Positions 11,626 to 23,562 of a stretch of DNA of 64,000 nt are shown here, piece by piece. A model generated the notes under the pieces. The model ran no database searches and was not told the origin of the DNA. It was given only the letters and a program-made list of their open reading frames with translations. The stretch comes from Canna indica (Eukaryota; Streptophyta; Magnoliopsida; Zingiberales; Cannaceae). Within the stretch, counting starts at the first letter, position 1. Every line of letters begins with the position of its first letter. A program made the position numbers and the translations under genes. Location: positions 4,495,501 to 4,559,500 of the forward strand of contig CP136896.1 in assembly GCA_034359265.1 (NCBI GenBank), in the 5' to 3' direction.

Positions 11626-11940
11626 GGATGGTGGATACACAAATGGGGTTAGATTCCTTGCACCATATCGCGATAGACGATACCATATTCAAGAGTGGGA
11701 TAATAGTTGAAGAGTAGCCCAAAATCGTGAGGAACTGTTTAACTACAGACATGCACGAGCAAGAAACGTAATCGAAAGATGTTTTGGTCTTTTAAAGAAG
11801 AGATGTGCTATTCTTCGATCACCATCTTTTTATTCGATAAAAACCCAATGTCGTATTATTCTTGCTTGTGGTTTACTCTATAACTTTATTCGAATGAACA
11901 TGGAAATTGATCCGTTGGAGTCTGCTACCATCATGGATGA
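11626..11940 (+). repeat. Tandem duplication inside the Harbinger transposase
   Basis: About 315 bp from GGTGGATACACAAATGG to ATCATGGATGATG repeats the stretch 10312-10418 plus 11427-11630. The first unit holds the 999-bp insertion and the second does not, so the duplication came first. Confidence 0.85.
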
Positions 11941-12187
11941 TGAACTACCAATAGGAGAAGAACCCATCAACATAATCAGCACCGTTGAGCCTAGTAATGA
12001 ATGGACTAAATCGAGAGACAACTTAGCACAATAAATGTGGGACGAATAGAGAGCAATAAATTGAATACATTTTAATGGTTATGTACTTTTGGAAGTGGTT
12101 CAGGTTGTTGTAATGTATTTTTATTATGTATTTGTGTACTTTTATTATGGTTTGGTTATGTAATCCAATGTACTTTTATTTTTAGTC

Positions 12188-13096
12188 ATGGAAGTTCAAA
12201 AAAGATGTAGACGCTCTTGGACACGGGAGGAAGATGACACTTTATTGACTGTTTTAGAAGAATTGGTTGTGGAGGGACATAGAGGGGAGAATGGCACTTT
12301 TAAAGCTGGAACTCACGAGGAAGCTCTGAAAAGAATGTTGATGCGAGTTCCTGACATTAACTTAACAGTGCAACAAATAGTTAACAAAATGGAAAGATGG
12401 TCACTTAAACTATCTGAAGCACTTGATATGATGAACACAAGCGGATTTGGATGGGATGATGTGTGTAAGTGTGTGGTGGTTGATAATCCGCAAGTGTTGG
12501 AGGAATACTTGAAGGTAATTTTTTAATGTTATTTCTTTTAATGTCAATTGCATTACCTCTAATACTTGTAATTTTTCTTATGTAACAGAAGCATCCAAAA
12601 TCCGCAAATCATGCCAATAAAGAATTTAAAGAGTTTGAAAGATTGCACGTCATCTTTGGAAAGGATCGTGCCACTGGCCACGATGCGGAGACACCAGCTG
12701 ATGTGATGGAAACACAATCCTCACAACAACTTGAATCTCCAATGTGAACAAGGTAAGAATCTCCAATCTCCAACATTGGTAGCCAATCTGAAGGAAGTGA
12801 GCCAAAGAGAAAGCGATCGAATGAGTGAAGTAGCAGAAAAATTCATTGAGGTGCGGGAAACTCAAATGAGTTCGGCTGCTCGTGATATGCACACAGTGGC
12901 TACTGTGATGACCAAAATGAGAGAGCATATGGAAATATCAATGTTGGATGATGAAGTACATAAGTTGGGAATAACGAAGATGGAGGAAATGGATGTATTG
13001 AAGAAATTTGCTGAAAATACTCATTACGCGACAATTTTCATGAGGATAGATGAAAGTAGAAGGTTGACTTTTGTGAAGTCAGTTATGGGGATGTAG
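12188..13096 (+). pseudogene. Harbinger Myb/SANT-like partner protein, frameshifted
   Basis: Exon 1 (12188-12514) encodes a Myb/SANT-like domain starting CRRSWTREEDDTLLTVLEEL, with later Trp residues in NKMERWSLK and SGFGWDD. A GT-AG intron (12515-12588) is followed by KHPKSANHANKEFKEFE, matching the usual second exon of this plant family. A stop at 12745 breaks it. The remainder (PKRKRS, then a helical tail to 13096 with VAEKFIEVRETQ) lies in other frames. In autonomous PIF/Harbinger elements this second protein binds DNA and helps the transposase enter the nucleus and act. Its position just downstream fits that role. Confidence 0.8.
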
Positions 13097-13122
13097 TTGA
13101 ATACTTTATCAATTTTGTAGTC

Positions 13123-13142
13123 GGGGGGGGGGGGGGGGGGGG
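13123..13142. repeat. Poly-G run of 20
   Basis: Twenty consecutive G just after the Harbinger Myb-like frame. Such runs are rare in AT-rich plant DNA and are also a common assembly or sequencing weak point. Confidence 0.9.
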
Positions 13143-15425
13143 TGTCCCAACTTTATTTTGAAATTATGTTAGATGAATACTTTATCATTTTGTAGTTATG
13201 AGTGTCCCAAACTTTATTGTTGAAGTTTCAGTTTGCAAACATGAAATCATTTATTGTGTTACAGTTTGGTTGAATATGTTATCTTGGTTGATATGTTATC
13301 AGTATATTATTGTTGGAATTTTGGTTGAATATATTATCTTGGTTGATTTAGTCATACATGTTTGCTCCATGCTTCTATTACTTAATTACCTGTCTTGGTG
13401 TTTTTTGATATTTGCTGCTCAAACACTGTATAAGAATGTTGTGATATGTTAATTTGAAACCAATTTTCTTTTACAGGCATCAGGTAGTATGCCTAACCTT
13501 GAACTTGAGACATACATTTGGACATGTGAGTCTTGAGTTGAGAAGCAATGCTATTTATTACTGAAGTCTTTCCCGTGGTTCTCTGGGACAGCTTGACAGT
13601 AGGATTTTTTTAAACTTTTATTATGGCCACAATTCGATGTTGCAATTCTGCCAATCTGAACTTTTATTACTGAAGCAATGAACCAATGTTAATATGTTTT
13701 TTTTGTTTTTTTTTTTCTGATGATAAGTCTAATAGTTAAATTATGTTTGATAAAACTTAATTATGATGTAAAAATATAATATAGTTTAATATGATAAAGA
13801 ATAGGTTAAATTATTCTATACAATAAAACACCAGATGTTGAACACAAACACCAGATATATAACGATGAAACCTTGTTGGTCCATCCCCATTATTTCTCCG
13901 ATCCAAGTTCACAATCTTTTTCATCTAATCTTTTAGGGCGTGCTGATGACTGAAAACTTATCAGTTAAACTAAAACTTCTCATGTATTAAAATATTTTAA
14001 GACTAGTTTATGTATGAGAACTTTTATGTATAAAATTGAATTTGAACATTAAAAATATAAAAGAGTATTTTGGTCATTTTGTCATGTATAGTACTGTGTT
14101 ATAGTGAAACAAACGCAGGATAGGACAGGATATTGTGTCATGTTCTTGACGAAATAAACACGGTACAGTTGCTGTCCCAGGACGTCTGGTGTCCTGTCCT
14201 TGTCCTTATCTAGTGTCATGTGACAGACACTTTACAAACCAAACAGGCCCTTTATGTTGATATTTTTGTTGTCTTAATGCATATGTGTATATATCTACAT
14301 ATGTTTAGCCATTCTCCATGTGTTATGATGATTCTTTAAGATGTTGTTTGGTTAGCTACAAATAGACTTGCGGGATTTGCATTTGCAACATCTTTTTCTT
14401 AATTGTTATTTGGTTACATGCATTAGCTACAAGATTTATAGTTTGCAGCTTGTATTTATAGGCTGCAAAATAGACCATAGACTCAAAATCCTGCAAGCCC
14501 ATCTTACAGCCACCAAAACTCAGACATTGTTATTTCACTCTCCCCGACTCCCTTCTATTGATGCCTTCTTTGTTGAGCACTCTTCGGTGTCGTTTGGTTG
14601 ACACAACTTCCTGCAAGAAGTTGTATATTTTTTTTTTTGTCATGTTTGATTGACACACTTTTTGCATTTTACAAGAAGTATAACTTTCTCAAGGAGTATG
14701 ACTTCATACAAAATGCAGGAAGTAACTTAGCTAAGAGGACATAGGTAAGTTGCATTTCCTGTGTTATATTTAAAAGAAACAGACAATTGTATTTTCACAT
14801 TTACTTTTAATGCTAGATTTAATTTATGTTTTCAATATTATGAATTTAGATAATTTATATAATTCTAAATAAAAATTAATTTTTATATATAATAAATTAT
14901 ATATTATATCAGTTATATATGAAAAATTGTATCATATTTTACATATATCTGTTAAAAATAATAATTTATAAATAAATTTTATTTTTTTCATATATTTTAA
15001 TATATATTAATTAAAATATTAATTTATAAAAAAATGATATATTGATCACTTGATGTATATGTTACGGGTGGAAAGTTACATTTTCTCTCAAATAATTTTT
15101 TGTCAATTAAATATATTTTTAGTACTTTCTAAGAAATATAAGTTGAAAATTAATATAGATGAAAAATTAATTCAGTTGAAAATATTGTGCTGAAATGTGG
15201 AATAGGTTATTTATGTGAGTCTTCATAAGTCAACAAAAGTCAAAGTCCTCGTTGCTCTTCTCTTTTTGTAACATTCCCCTCACATTGGTCAAAGGTTTTC
15301 ACAAAGTCTTCATATTCCATTTGCATGGCAGACTAATAATTTTATTTTATATAAATTTCTACCACAAATGCCCCCGCAAAAAACTTATATTTTCTTAATT
15401 CATCAAATACATCTCCATCTCCATC
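13143..15425. other. Non-coding AT-rich region with MITE-like fragments
   Basis: No gene is recognisable. 13937-14252 runs from TTTTAGGGCGTG to CAAACAGGCCC, and its right edge reads GGGCCTGTTTGGTTTG in complement, a common MITE-type terminus, but no clean inverted repeat or duplication was found. 14340-14750 has two GTTTGGTT-type edges and internal TGCAGGAAGT inverted motifs and may be a second degraded MITE. 14810-15180 is very AT-rich. Confidence 0.45.
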
Positions 15426-15979
15426 TAGGGGTGTGCATGAGTACCAATTGTAGACTCATAACCGGTTGAACTTATCCGATCGGGTTGATTTCAGATAGGT
15501 TTTGATTAGACCCTAATTAAATTCTGATAAGGTCCGAGATAAAAATTAAGGAACCAGTTAAAACCGATTTCGATTCTGGGTCCAACACATTGAGTACTCG
15601 AAATCGAAACCGGTACACGAAATCTGTTCTGAAATCTGTTTAATTAGGAACCTGTTGGAACCTACCTATACTAGAACTTGTTCTGAAACTTATACTAGAA
15701 ACTGTTGGAACTTGTTCTGAAACCTGTTGGAACCTATATATTGGAGCATGTTCTGGAATATGTTGGAACCAATATATTCTGAAACATATTTAATAAAAGA
15801 ATATGTTTCAACAGGGTACCCGGAACCGGAATTGAAATCAAAACCTGTTGTTCCGGATAGGGTTGGATTCCATATTCCAACAAAGTAGGGTTCGTTCCAA
15901 AACCTAAGAATCGATCATATACAGGATAAATTTGGAGCATCATGGAAAATACAAGATATTCGAACCTCGCCCTTAATTA
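15426..15979. mobile_element. hAT-type MITE
   Basis: It begins TAGGGGTGTGCATGAG and contains many GAACC/GGTTC and CTGTTGGAAC motifs. It shares its outline and its start with the MITE at 27736. TCTCCATC occurs on both sides (15418-15425 and 15980-15987), but the left flank is itself an ATCTCC repeat, so the duplication is only supportive. The right end (CGCCCTTAATTA) is degenerate. Confidence 0.6.
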
Positions 15980-16054
15980 TCTCCATCTCCAACTCAATGA
16001 CTTGTCCTCGATGTGTTCATGCTTCCCAAGACAGTTTTTGGAAGCATATATTGG

Positions 16055-16073
16055 CCTCTCTCTCTCTCTCTCT
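16055..16073 (+). repeat. Short (CT)n microsatellite
   Basis: A run of about nine CT units. The surrounding 15980-16890 holds no recognisable gene and probably includes the 3' untranslated region of the CFL1-like gene that ends at 16895. Confidence 0.85.
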
Positions 16074-16894
16074 AGGGTTGTGGTATCTGCTGGCTGCTTC
16101 TGTCTTCCTCCTCTGCGCAGATTCCTTTGTGCCAACCCGAGGAAAGGTTCTTTTGTCTTAAGCTGTTAGATTTAAGCACCCCACTTTATTCCCTTCCCAG
16201 TTCACAAAAAGAAAAAATAAACATAATTGTAACTTACAGCAAACCTTCATCTGTCTATTTCTCTAAATAATATTGCTGTCTTTGTAGTTCCCTTGTCCTT
16301 TTTAGAGAATTTCTGCCCCCACCAGCCATCAAAAGAACCATTTGGCATCATAATGCGAGCTTGTTCTCATGAGAATTTATGCTTTCAGCAACCTTAGTTT
16401 ATTCTCTTATTAATTATTTATGGATATATAGTGATACATATACACTACTGCTACCACCTACCAGATACTATACTATATCATTTATAGATTTGATTTATTG
16501 TATTTTTATTGCTAGCTAGCTCAAACACGAGCAAGATTTTTTTGTCATCATTTTTTTTTATGTTTTACTAATTTAAGCTGTTTAGAGGTAAAAGTTTAGG
16601 GCCGGGTAAAAAGTGAAGTTTGAGAAAAAAAGAATCAATTTATTTTTGATCCGGAGATAATTAAACTGCTGTATGTAGAAAATTTCAATTGAACAAAAAG
16701 GAAGAGATCGAGAAAAGTTCTTCAAGTTCACATCATTATTTGAGACTTGAGAGATCGTAATCGACGCTTTGTGATTGACATATCCAAGTGTAGCTGCGTA
16801 AGAAGTAGCTAAAAAGATTGCAACTTGCTCATGAAAAATTGATCTTTGCATGTTGGATTGATCCACAACACAAGAACAAGATCGAAGAGGTTGA

Positions 16895-17454
16895 TCAGAC
16901 GCGGCCATGGCGGCCGAGGTGGAGGAGGCCGCCGCTGCACTTGGGGCAGGCGTCGACGCTCTTGGCCACCATGAAGTACATGAAGCAGGACCTGCAGCCG
17001 GCAGCGACGAGGATTTGGCCGCCGCCGCCGCCGTCGGGCTCGGGTGCAATCTCTGGAGGAGAGGAGGCCGCGGAGAGGGAGGAGAGGCAGGAGGAGTTGC
17101 CGGTGTCGGTGCTGCTTTCGTAGTCGTCGCTACCGCCTACGCCCGAGCAGCTGTCGACGTCAGAGGAGGAGATGTCTTTGCCGAACTGGTAGCTCGATGA
17201 GTAGGTGGCGGCGGCGGCGATGGCAGTGGAGGTGGCAGAAGCATTTCGGGGGTCTTTGGTCGTCCTCTTCCCTGTCTCCCAGTTGATGTAGTAGACTTCC
17301 CCTGTCTGCCATGGACGGAAACAGATGAAGCTGATGAGCACAAAGATAGAAACATCCGATATTTCCACTCCGGAATCTATACCGATTCCGAAGCGGCATT
17401 CATTTCTGGAAACAGTAGGCGAGCATTTTTGATCAATGATTGGAGAAAGGAGAA

Positions 17455-17485
<31 letters not shown>

Positions 17486-17784
17486 GAGAGGCGGGTGTAA
17501 GCGCAATAAAATGAGAAAGAAGATAGCGCAATAAAAGGAGAAAGAAGATGCCGTACGCGGATGTCAAGCCGCTGCTCCCAGCAGTAAGGCAGTGCCGTGT
17601 CAGAGTTCAGCTCCACCGTAACTTCTCCGGTGCTCTCATCACTCACCTCCGAGAGATTATCTTCCTCCGACACAACCGACGGCGGAGTCGACATCGACAA
17701 CGGCGAGGCAGCACCTCCCCTTCTCCCGAGACTGCAGCTCCTGAGCGACGCCGCTATCATCTCTATGTTGGGTGCCGTCGTCAT
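16895..17784 (-). CDS. CURLY FLAG LEAF 1-like WW-domain protein
   Basis: Two exons (17784-17557 and 17305-16895) join in phase 0 across a 251-bp GT-AG intron and give 212 residues. The start MTTAPNIEMIAASLRS and the conserved end CRSCFMYFMVAKSVDACPKC are hallmarks of the plant CFL1 family. A WW-like domain at about residues 66-96 spans the splice site: W69 in LPYCWEQRLDIR, then GEVYYINWETGKRTTKDPR. The second canonical Trp is replaced by Lys in TTKDP. Family knowledge: rice CFL1 controls leaf rolling and cuticle development by repressing an HD-ZIP IV factor. The same role here is inference. The middle is Ser/Asp-rich. Exon 1 is GC-rich, unlike its surroundings. An upstream in-frame Met at 17862 gives 26 more residues of no family likeness, so the shorter start was chosen. 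Confidence 0.9.
17452..17489 (+). repeat. (GA)n-rich run in the CFL1-like intron
   Basis: Interrupted GA repeats within the single intron. On the gene's strand they form a CT-rich pyrimidine stretch. Confidence 0.85.
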
Positions 17785-17876
17785 GGGCGAGAGCAAACCA
17801 GAAGCATAGAGCGAGGAGAGCCAGTCAAGGAGCAGCCATTTGGGGAGCAAACGCCAGCACATACAGGAACAAGTAG

Positions 17877-17880
<4 letters not shown>

Positions 17881-17908
<28 letters not shown>
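17881..17908 (+). promoter_or_regulatory. (GA)n run about 100 bp upstream of the CFL1-like start
   Basis: About 28 bases of GA (CT on the gene's strand), probably in the leader or core promoter. GA/CT runs near plant transcription starts can bind BPC (GAGA-binding) proteins; that role here is inference. The rest of 17785-18125 shows no clear TATA box. Confidence 0.5.
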
Positions 17909-17911
<3 letters not shown>

Positions 17912-18125
17912 AGTGGAGTACTCTTGCATTGTGAAAACCCTAGTTAATTAATTAGCTTTTGACAGCAAAGACTGCAGCAGCCTGCTGCATGCAACAAGTA
18001 ATTTTTTTTGGATTAGTATTGTATTGATCCACGTGGATTTATTATTGTTGTTATTTCAAAATAATTTTATAACCTAATCATTACAAAATATACACGCACA
18101 AAGACACGTTACAAAACATACATCA

Positions 18126-18290
18126 AAAAAAAATTTAGACGTCTGAAAATAGTGCAAATTTCGATGCCACTGCAGACGGCAAAAAAAATTTGGCGCCTGC
18201 TGCTAGAGGCGCTGAAACCTTTCGGCGCCTACAGACGTCGGAAAATTTCGACGCCATAGCAGACGCCAAATTTCGACGTCTCAAAGCGGG
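18126..18290. repeat. Palindromic subterminal repeats, left block
   Basis: Repeated inverted units of the form TTTCGACGTCT/AGACGTCGAAA and GGCGCC variants, spaced 20-40 bp. The same ACGTC-based units form the block at 23967-24256, so the two may be the subterminal regions of one CACTA-like element about 6 kb long. No terminal CACTA was found. Confidence 0.6.
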
Positions 18291-18389
18291 CGAGCGCACG
18301 TGGCACGCACGCTCGACCATGCAGGAGATTTCCCGCCTCCTGCTCCTTTTTTTAGAATAAATAATTATATTTTTATATTTAATTATATT

Positions 18390-18905
18390 TCTTCTTCACT
18401 TCTGCTTCTTCTTCTCCTTCTCGCCGGGGTGCTTCGCTCCACCGGCAAGGAGCTCCTTCACTGTCAGTGAGCGAAAAAATGGTGCTCGACATGAACAACG
18501 GCGTCTTGATGAAGTCTCTGCACTTGTCTCCTAGCAAGAGAATGAGCTCGCCATCGGCCATCAGAATGAGGTAGAAGTCATCGGAGGGGTCCGGCCCGGA
18601 GGCGTACTTGGCGGCCGCGATATCCCAGTAGGCAACAATAATGGATTTGGTGGAGAAGAAGGACCGGCTTCCCTTCTACCGAAGTAGAAGGGAGTTTGTT
18701 CCGATGGGCTCGAAGAGGGAGGAGGAGAGGCCGTCGTCGAGCAGCTCTTTCCCGGTGGAGGCCAACGTCGTTCTTGTGCCAGGTGACCTTGACGAGCAGC
18801 TCTTTCATCGCCGTTGTTCTTGTGCCAGGTGACCTTGACGAGCAGCTCTTTCCCGGTGGAGGCCAACGTCGCCCTGTAGAAGCATGAGACGGAGTTCAGC
18901 AGCGG
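18390..18905 (-). pseudogene. DUF868-family gene fragment
   Basis: Minus-strand pieces match the plant DUF868 family (function unknown): LNSVSCFYRATLASTGKELL then VKVTWHKN, later KGSRSFFSTKSIIVAYWDIA, then ASGPDPSDDFYLILMADGEL and LLLGDK. The pieces lie in several frames with a stop near 18675. A segment of about 45 bp (GTGACCTTGACGAGCAGC) is tandemly duplicated at 18777-18850. Both ends of the usual protein are missing. The fragment sits between two blocks of transposon-like palindromes, which suggests transposon capture. Confidence 0.75.
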
Positions 18906-19110
18906 TTATCGCCCGCCACGCTGACGACGGCGTCTCAGAAGCAACCGCTGGCGAAGTCTCTCATTACCAATCGAAGAGAACGAGGACTTGGGTTATGGCT
19001 GCCGCTTGCGATCGATCTTTGATCTTGTTCAGCGGCATGCGAGAAGATTCATCTACGTGCCTCGCTCACTGAGATCAAGACTGGTACAGGAAGGTGGAGC
19101 GATCACGGAT

Positions 19111-19337
19111 TATTAGCGTAAACAGTATTAATAAGGTGTAAACCAGACGTGGTCACATCACTTGCCACGTCATCCATTATATTTCCACTACACTACCTTT
19201 TTCTGATTCGTTGTTAGAGTTGTTATTATTCGCTCTCGAACTGTAGTCTTCTCTATAAATACACGCTGCTTGTAATAGGTGATCAGGGAAAATGAATATT
19301 GGTCTTGCTCTTCCACATTTCTCCTTGTTTCCCATTA
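19111..19337 (+). repeat. 5' LTR of copia element 2
   Basis: 227 bp. TATAAATA at 19255-19262 is a probable promoter TATA box. The right copy (23563-23786) is 3 bp shorter, with a small deletion in the CACTACACTACC stretch. Confidence 0.92.
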
Positions 19338-19406
19338 TGGTATCAGAGCCACCATTGTCTTAGATAGACTCGACACCCTTTCTTCCGCTTATTCTCCTTC
19401 TTCATC

Positions 19407-20971
19407 ATGAATACCAGAGAAACTCAAGTAGCCGAGGTCATCAATCCTACCGCCGGAGGAGGACATATCATTACCATTAATCCAGCCGCTCAACTCCCAA
19501 TCAAACTCGTCGATAGCAGCAACTATGTCATCTGGAGAACTCAGATCGAGCTTCTTCTTCATGGGTATTATCTATTAGCCTTCATTAATGGCACTTCAAT
19601 CTGTCCGTCTGTTGATGATCCCCTTCGGTATCAGTGGCAACGGCAAGATAATCTGATTCACCATGCCATCATGGCATCGGTGGATCAGACTATAGCCTCC
19701 ACAGTAGCTATTGTTTCATCTTCTTATGATGCTTGGCTACGACTTGCATCTCAGTACACCAATAAGTCTCAGTCTCGCATCTTTGGGCTTCAAGACAAAC
19801 TTACCAAGTTAAAAAAGGAACAAAATTGATAGAAGAATACTTTAACGAGATCAAAGCCATTGCAAATGAACTGGCAATGACAGATTCTCCCATTAACAAT
19901 GCTGCTTTAATAATAAAAAATTTGAGCGGACTGGGTTCGAAATTCAATGACATTAGTGCTGCTATAAGATCAAGAGATACACTGATCTCCATTGAAGAGT
20001 TATATGATAAATTAGCTGGACATGAAACCTTCTTAAAATTCCGAAATGACAACAGTTCCGATGTCTCCGTTCAATATGTCCAGCGTCAACAGTTTCCCAA
20101 TAAGCAACAACACTGGGAAAACAGGAAGGCTCCTTCACAGAACAATTCATTTAGACCTCCTTTCCCCAACAATTGGAGACCACAAAAGTTTAATAATCTC
20201 CAAACCATACCAAGAATACAGTGCCAAATCTGTGACAAGATTGGTCACTCGGCAAAAATTTGTCGCTCAAGGTTTTTGTCTGATAATCCAATCAGTGCTC
20301 GGCCTCCTCAGTTTCCTCCACAATTACATTTCTCCGAGCAACATCAGAGGCCTCCTGCTCAGTTTCCTGCTCCCTGGTTATTAGACTCGGGAGCAACGCA
20401 CCATGTAACGTCTGATTCAGATGCACTACAGTCAGTATCTTCATTTAATGGTGATCAAAATATCTCGCTGGGTGATGGTAATTTGATCTCTGCTCCCCAC
20501 TCTGGTATGGCCTTCTTAAGTCCTAATTTTCAGCTTAGAAATGTTCTATATGCTCCTTTGATTAAAAAGAAATTGATTTCAATAGCCAAATTCTGTAGAC
20601 AAAACAATGCGTCAATTGAGTTCTTCCCTAACTCTTTCTATGTTAAGGATCTGGTGACTGGTGATGTTCTCGCTCAAGGCCGGAGTGAAGGTGATCTCTA
20701 TCCTTGGAACCATTTCAACCCAGCTGCATACAATGTTTTCGTTCCATCTACCAGTATTAATACTTGGCATCAATGCTTGGGTCATCCACAGGGTAAAATT
20801 CTTCATTCAGTTTTGTCCAGCTTTAAACTTCCATCAATTTCCTCTAAGTTTGAACATTGTAACACATGCACATGTAATAAAAATCATCGTCTTCCATTTG
20901 CTACTTCTTCCATCAAAACCAATAGGCCCTTAGAAATTATTTTTTCGGATGTATGGGGCATGCTCCAATAA
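19407..20971 (+). pseudogene. Copia 2 gag and protease, frameshifted
   Basis: 19407-19829 encodes the Gag N-terminus (VDSSNYVIWRTQIELLLHGY). A frameshift or stop at 19829 separates it from 19826-20971, which continues Gag (EEYFNEIKAIANELAM) and has a zinc knuckle CQICDKIGHSAKIC. The protease core LLDSGATHHVTSD and the pre-integrase histidines in WHQCLGHPQGK follow. It ends at SDVWGM, the first integrase acidic motif, at a second frameshift near 20970. Gag packages element RNA and the protease cuts the polyprotein; this copy cannot make the whole chain. Confidence 0.9.
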
Positions 20972-21859
20972 CTTCAAGTAAGGGGCATAGGTTCTATGTA
21001 ATATTTGTTGATCACCATTCCAAATATACCTGGCTATTTCCAATCAAACAAAAGTCGGATGTTGTCAACATTTTCTCTTCTTCCAAACCTTTGGTTGAAA
21101 AATATTTTAACCTCTCCATCAAAAGTCTTTACACTGATGGAGGAGGTGAATTTACTGCTCTCACTACTTTTCTTTCTCAGAACGGAATCCAACATCTGTG
21201 TTCTCCGCCATATACACCTCAACGTGTAAGTTAGCTGAACGAAAACACAGACACATCATGGAGACGTGTCTTACTTTATTATCTTCAGCTTCTGTTCCCT
21301 TACAATATTGGCAGCATGCGTGTTTAACAGCAGTGTACTTAATAAATCGTATGCCTACTTCTACACTAAAAAACAAATCCCCTTATCATTGCCTCTTCAA
21401 CGAGAAGCCAAATTACCTCCATTTAAAATTCTTTGGGTGTCTCTGCTATCCGTGGTTGAGACCCTATGCCAGTCACAAAATGGATTCAAAGTCAAAACTG
21501 TTGTTTTTGTTGGGTATTCAACAAAACACTACTGCTACAAGTGTTTAGATCCCGACACACACAAAGTTTACCTTTCTCGTCATGTTACGTTTGTTGAAGA
21601 CAAATTTCCCTTTCTTTATACTTCCTTGAGCTTGACACGAGTCAAAGAATCAATATCTGATACATGGTTAGATGTAGTGTCTGATGTTGATTCCATTATC
21701 TCTACATCTATCCCTCCACAACAACAACACATCTCAACGGTATCAGATATTTGCCCTCCTACCTCCAGTTCAATCCTAATTCTGCCACCAATAAATGCTT
21801 TCATTCCCATTCCTAATACATCCGGCCATGAGATCACCTTCATTACAGCCTGCAGGTGA
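20953..21859 (+). pseudogene. Copia 2 integrase, frameshifted
   Basis: Integrase core: VDHHSKYTWLFPIK, the second acidic motif YTDGGGEF and PPYTPQ. The expected NG-E segment is damaged by a short deletion, and AERKHRHIME resumes in another frame at about 21236. WQHACLTAVYLINRMP and FGCLCYPWLRPY follow. A Ser/Pro-rich linker runs to about 21960. Several frame changes make it inactive. Confidence 0.87.
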
Positions 21860-22079
21860 AGCAGCCACAGAAGCCACACTTCCTTCCGAAGACACATCTT
21901 CAAACACACTACCTCCTTCACCTCAGCCTCGACGCATGGTTACCAGGTCACAGTCCAACATTTTTAAACCCAGAAAACCCATTGACTACTTAGCCCTACT
22001 CACCACTGCTACTTCTATTCCTATTCCTAATACATTCAAGCAGGCCTGTAAATTTCCAGAGTGGAGGAATGCAATGCAG

Positions 22080-23540
22080 CAATAATATGATGCATTGATC
22101 AGAAGTAACACGTGGTCCCTGGTTCCTGCTTCACCTGGTCAAAACATCATGGGATGCAAATGGATTTTTCGCACTAAATATAAATCTAATGGCTCCATTA
22201 ACATGTTCAAAGGAAGATTAGTGGCCAAAGGCTTCCATCAGAGGTAGGGAATTGATTACTTCAGTACATTCAGTCCTGTGATCAAGCAAGCATCAATTCG
22301 AATTATACTTACATTAGCAGCCAAATTCAATTGGAGCATATATTAATTGGACGTCAATAACGTGTTTCTTCAAGGTAGCTTACATGAAGAAATCTACATG
22401 CAACATCCACCTGGCTTTGCTGATCCCACACGTCCAAACTTTGTATGCAAACTTAACAAAGCCATATACGGCTTGAAGCAAGCACCACAGGCCTGGTACC
22501 AAGAACTGAGATATTTCTTATGCTCACTCGGCTTTTACAACTCCAAAACAGACACCTCATTGTTCATTCTACATGATTCACAGAGTGTAACTCTACTGTT
22601 ACTCTATGTCGACGACATAATATTAACTGGGGATTCTAACTCTAAAATCCTTGAGATCAATTCCAAATTGGCAGCTCGATTCTCTCTCAAGGGCATACAA
22701 TCGCTTAATTATTTTTTGGGAGTTGAGGTTCTTCGAACTGAAGAAGGTCTGTTTTTATCCCAGCACAAATATATATTTGATCTTCTTGAGAAGTTTGAAA
22801 TGTTTGATGCAAATCCAATTAAAACACTAGTTGCTTCTTCTGCAAAATTTTTGTTGCATGATGGCACATCAATGGTTGATCTGAAACTATTCAAGCAAGC
22901 TGTCGATGCTCTCCAGTATCTATCCTTTACTCGACCGAATATAGCATTCACTGTGAATAAACTCTCACAATACATGCATCAACCTTCGGAGTTTCACTAG
23001 CAATGCTGCAAAAGACTGCTACGGTATTTAAAGGGGACTGCTGATCTTGGACTTCTGCTAAACTCAAGTCAGCATCTTGAAATAAAGGCTTACTCAGACT
23101 CTGATTGGGGTGGTGATCAAGATGACAAGAGGTCTACTGGTGCCTATTTAATTTTCATTGGAGACTCTCCAGTTAGCTGGAGCTCAAAAAAACAAAAAAC
23201 AATAGCTCGATCTTCTACAGAAGCCGAGTACAAATCCTTAGCGAATACAACAGCGGAGGTACTCTGGATCACCAGCCTCCTCAAAGAAATAAACCATGTT
23301 CGACACCTACCTCTGATACTACTCTGTGATAACCTTGGTGCTACCCAACTGACTAGGCACCCCATTGGACACAGCAGAATGAAACATGTGGAAATAGACT
23401 TCCACTTTGTTCGTGAATAGGTTGAACAATGCAACATCCAAGTTCATCATATACCAGCTTCATTGCAACTCGAGGACTCCCTTACCAAGGAGAACAATTC
23501 TATTTTATTTCTGGATCATAGAAACAAGATGGGCATCATC
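22080..23540 (+). pseudogene. Copia 2 reverse transcriptase and RNase H, broken
   Basis: 22080-22346 holds the RT N-terminus (IMGCKWIFRTKYKSNG, RLVAKGFHQR) with three stops. 22347-23000 has LDVNNVFLQGSLHEEIYM, KAIYGLKQAPQAWY and the YVDD box. After a stop at 22998, RNase H continues to about 23520 with SDSDWGGDQDDKRSTG, SSTEAEYKSLA and CDNLGATQL. The final E of HFVRE is followed by a stop. All domains are recognisable but none is intact as a chain. Confidence 0.9.
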
Positions 23541-23562
23541 CGACGGCCATCTTGCGGGGGGA

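Larger units (their letters stand above)
9414..12035 (+). pseudogene. PIF/Harbinger-type transposase, disrupted
   Basis: A plant PIF/Harbinger DDE transposase (with the DUF8040-like N-terminal region) can be followed through several frames. The N-terminal helical part lies at 9414-9761 (MSRNAFARLCELL, VTVEEQVAIFVNIL), then a stop, then ETISRYCHRVL. After an intron of about 80 bp ending at 9987, the catalytic part has [12 protein letters not shown], with the first Asp. It continues with [15 protein letters not shown] and, after a second intron, VDDGYTNGDGFLAPYRG. The third acidic region and RHARARYVIKRCFGLLKKRW lie near 11430. Breaks include stops, a tandem duplication (11626-11940) and a 999-bp insertion (10419-11417). 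The Myb-like partner follows at 12188, as in autonomous Harbinger elements. Confidence 0.85.
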
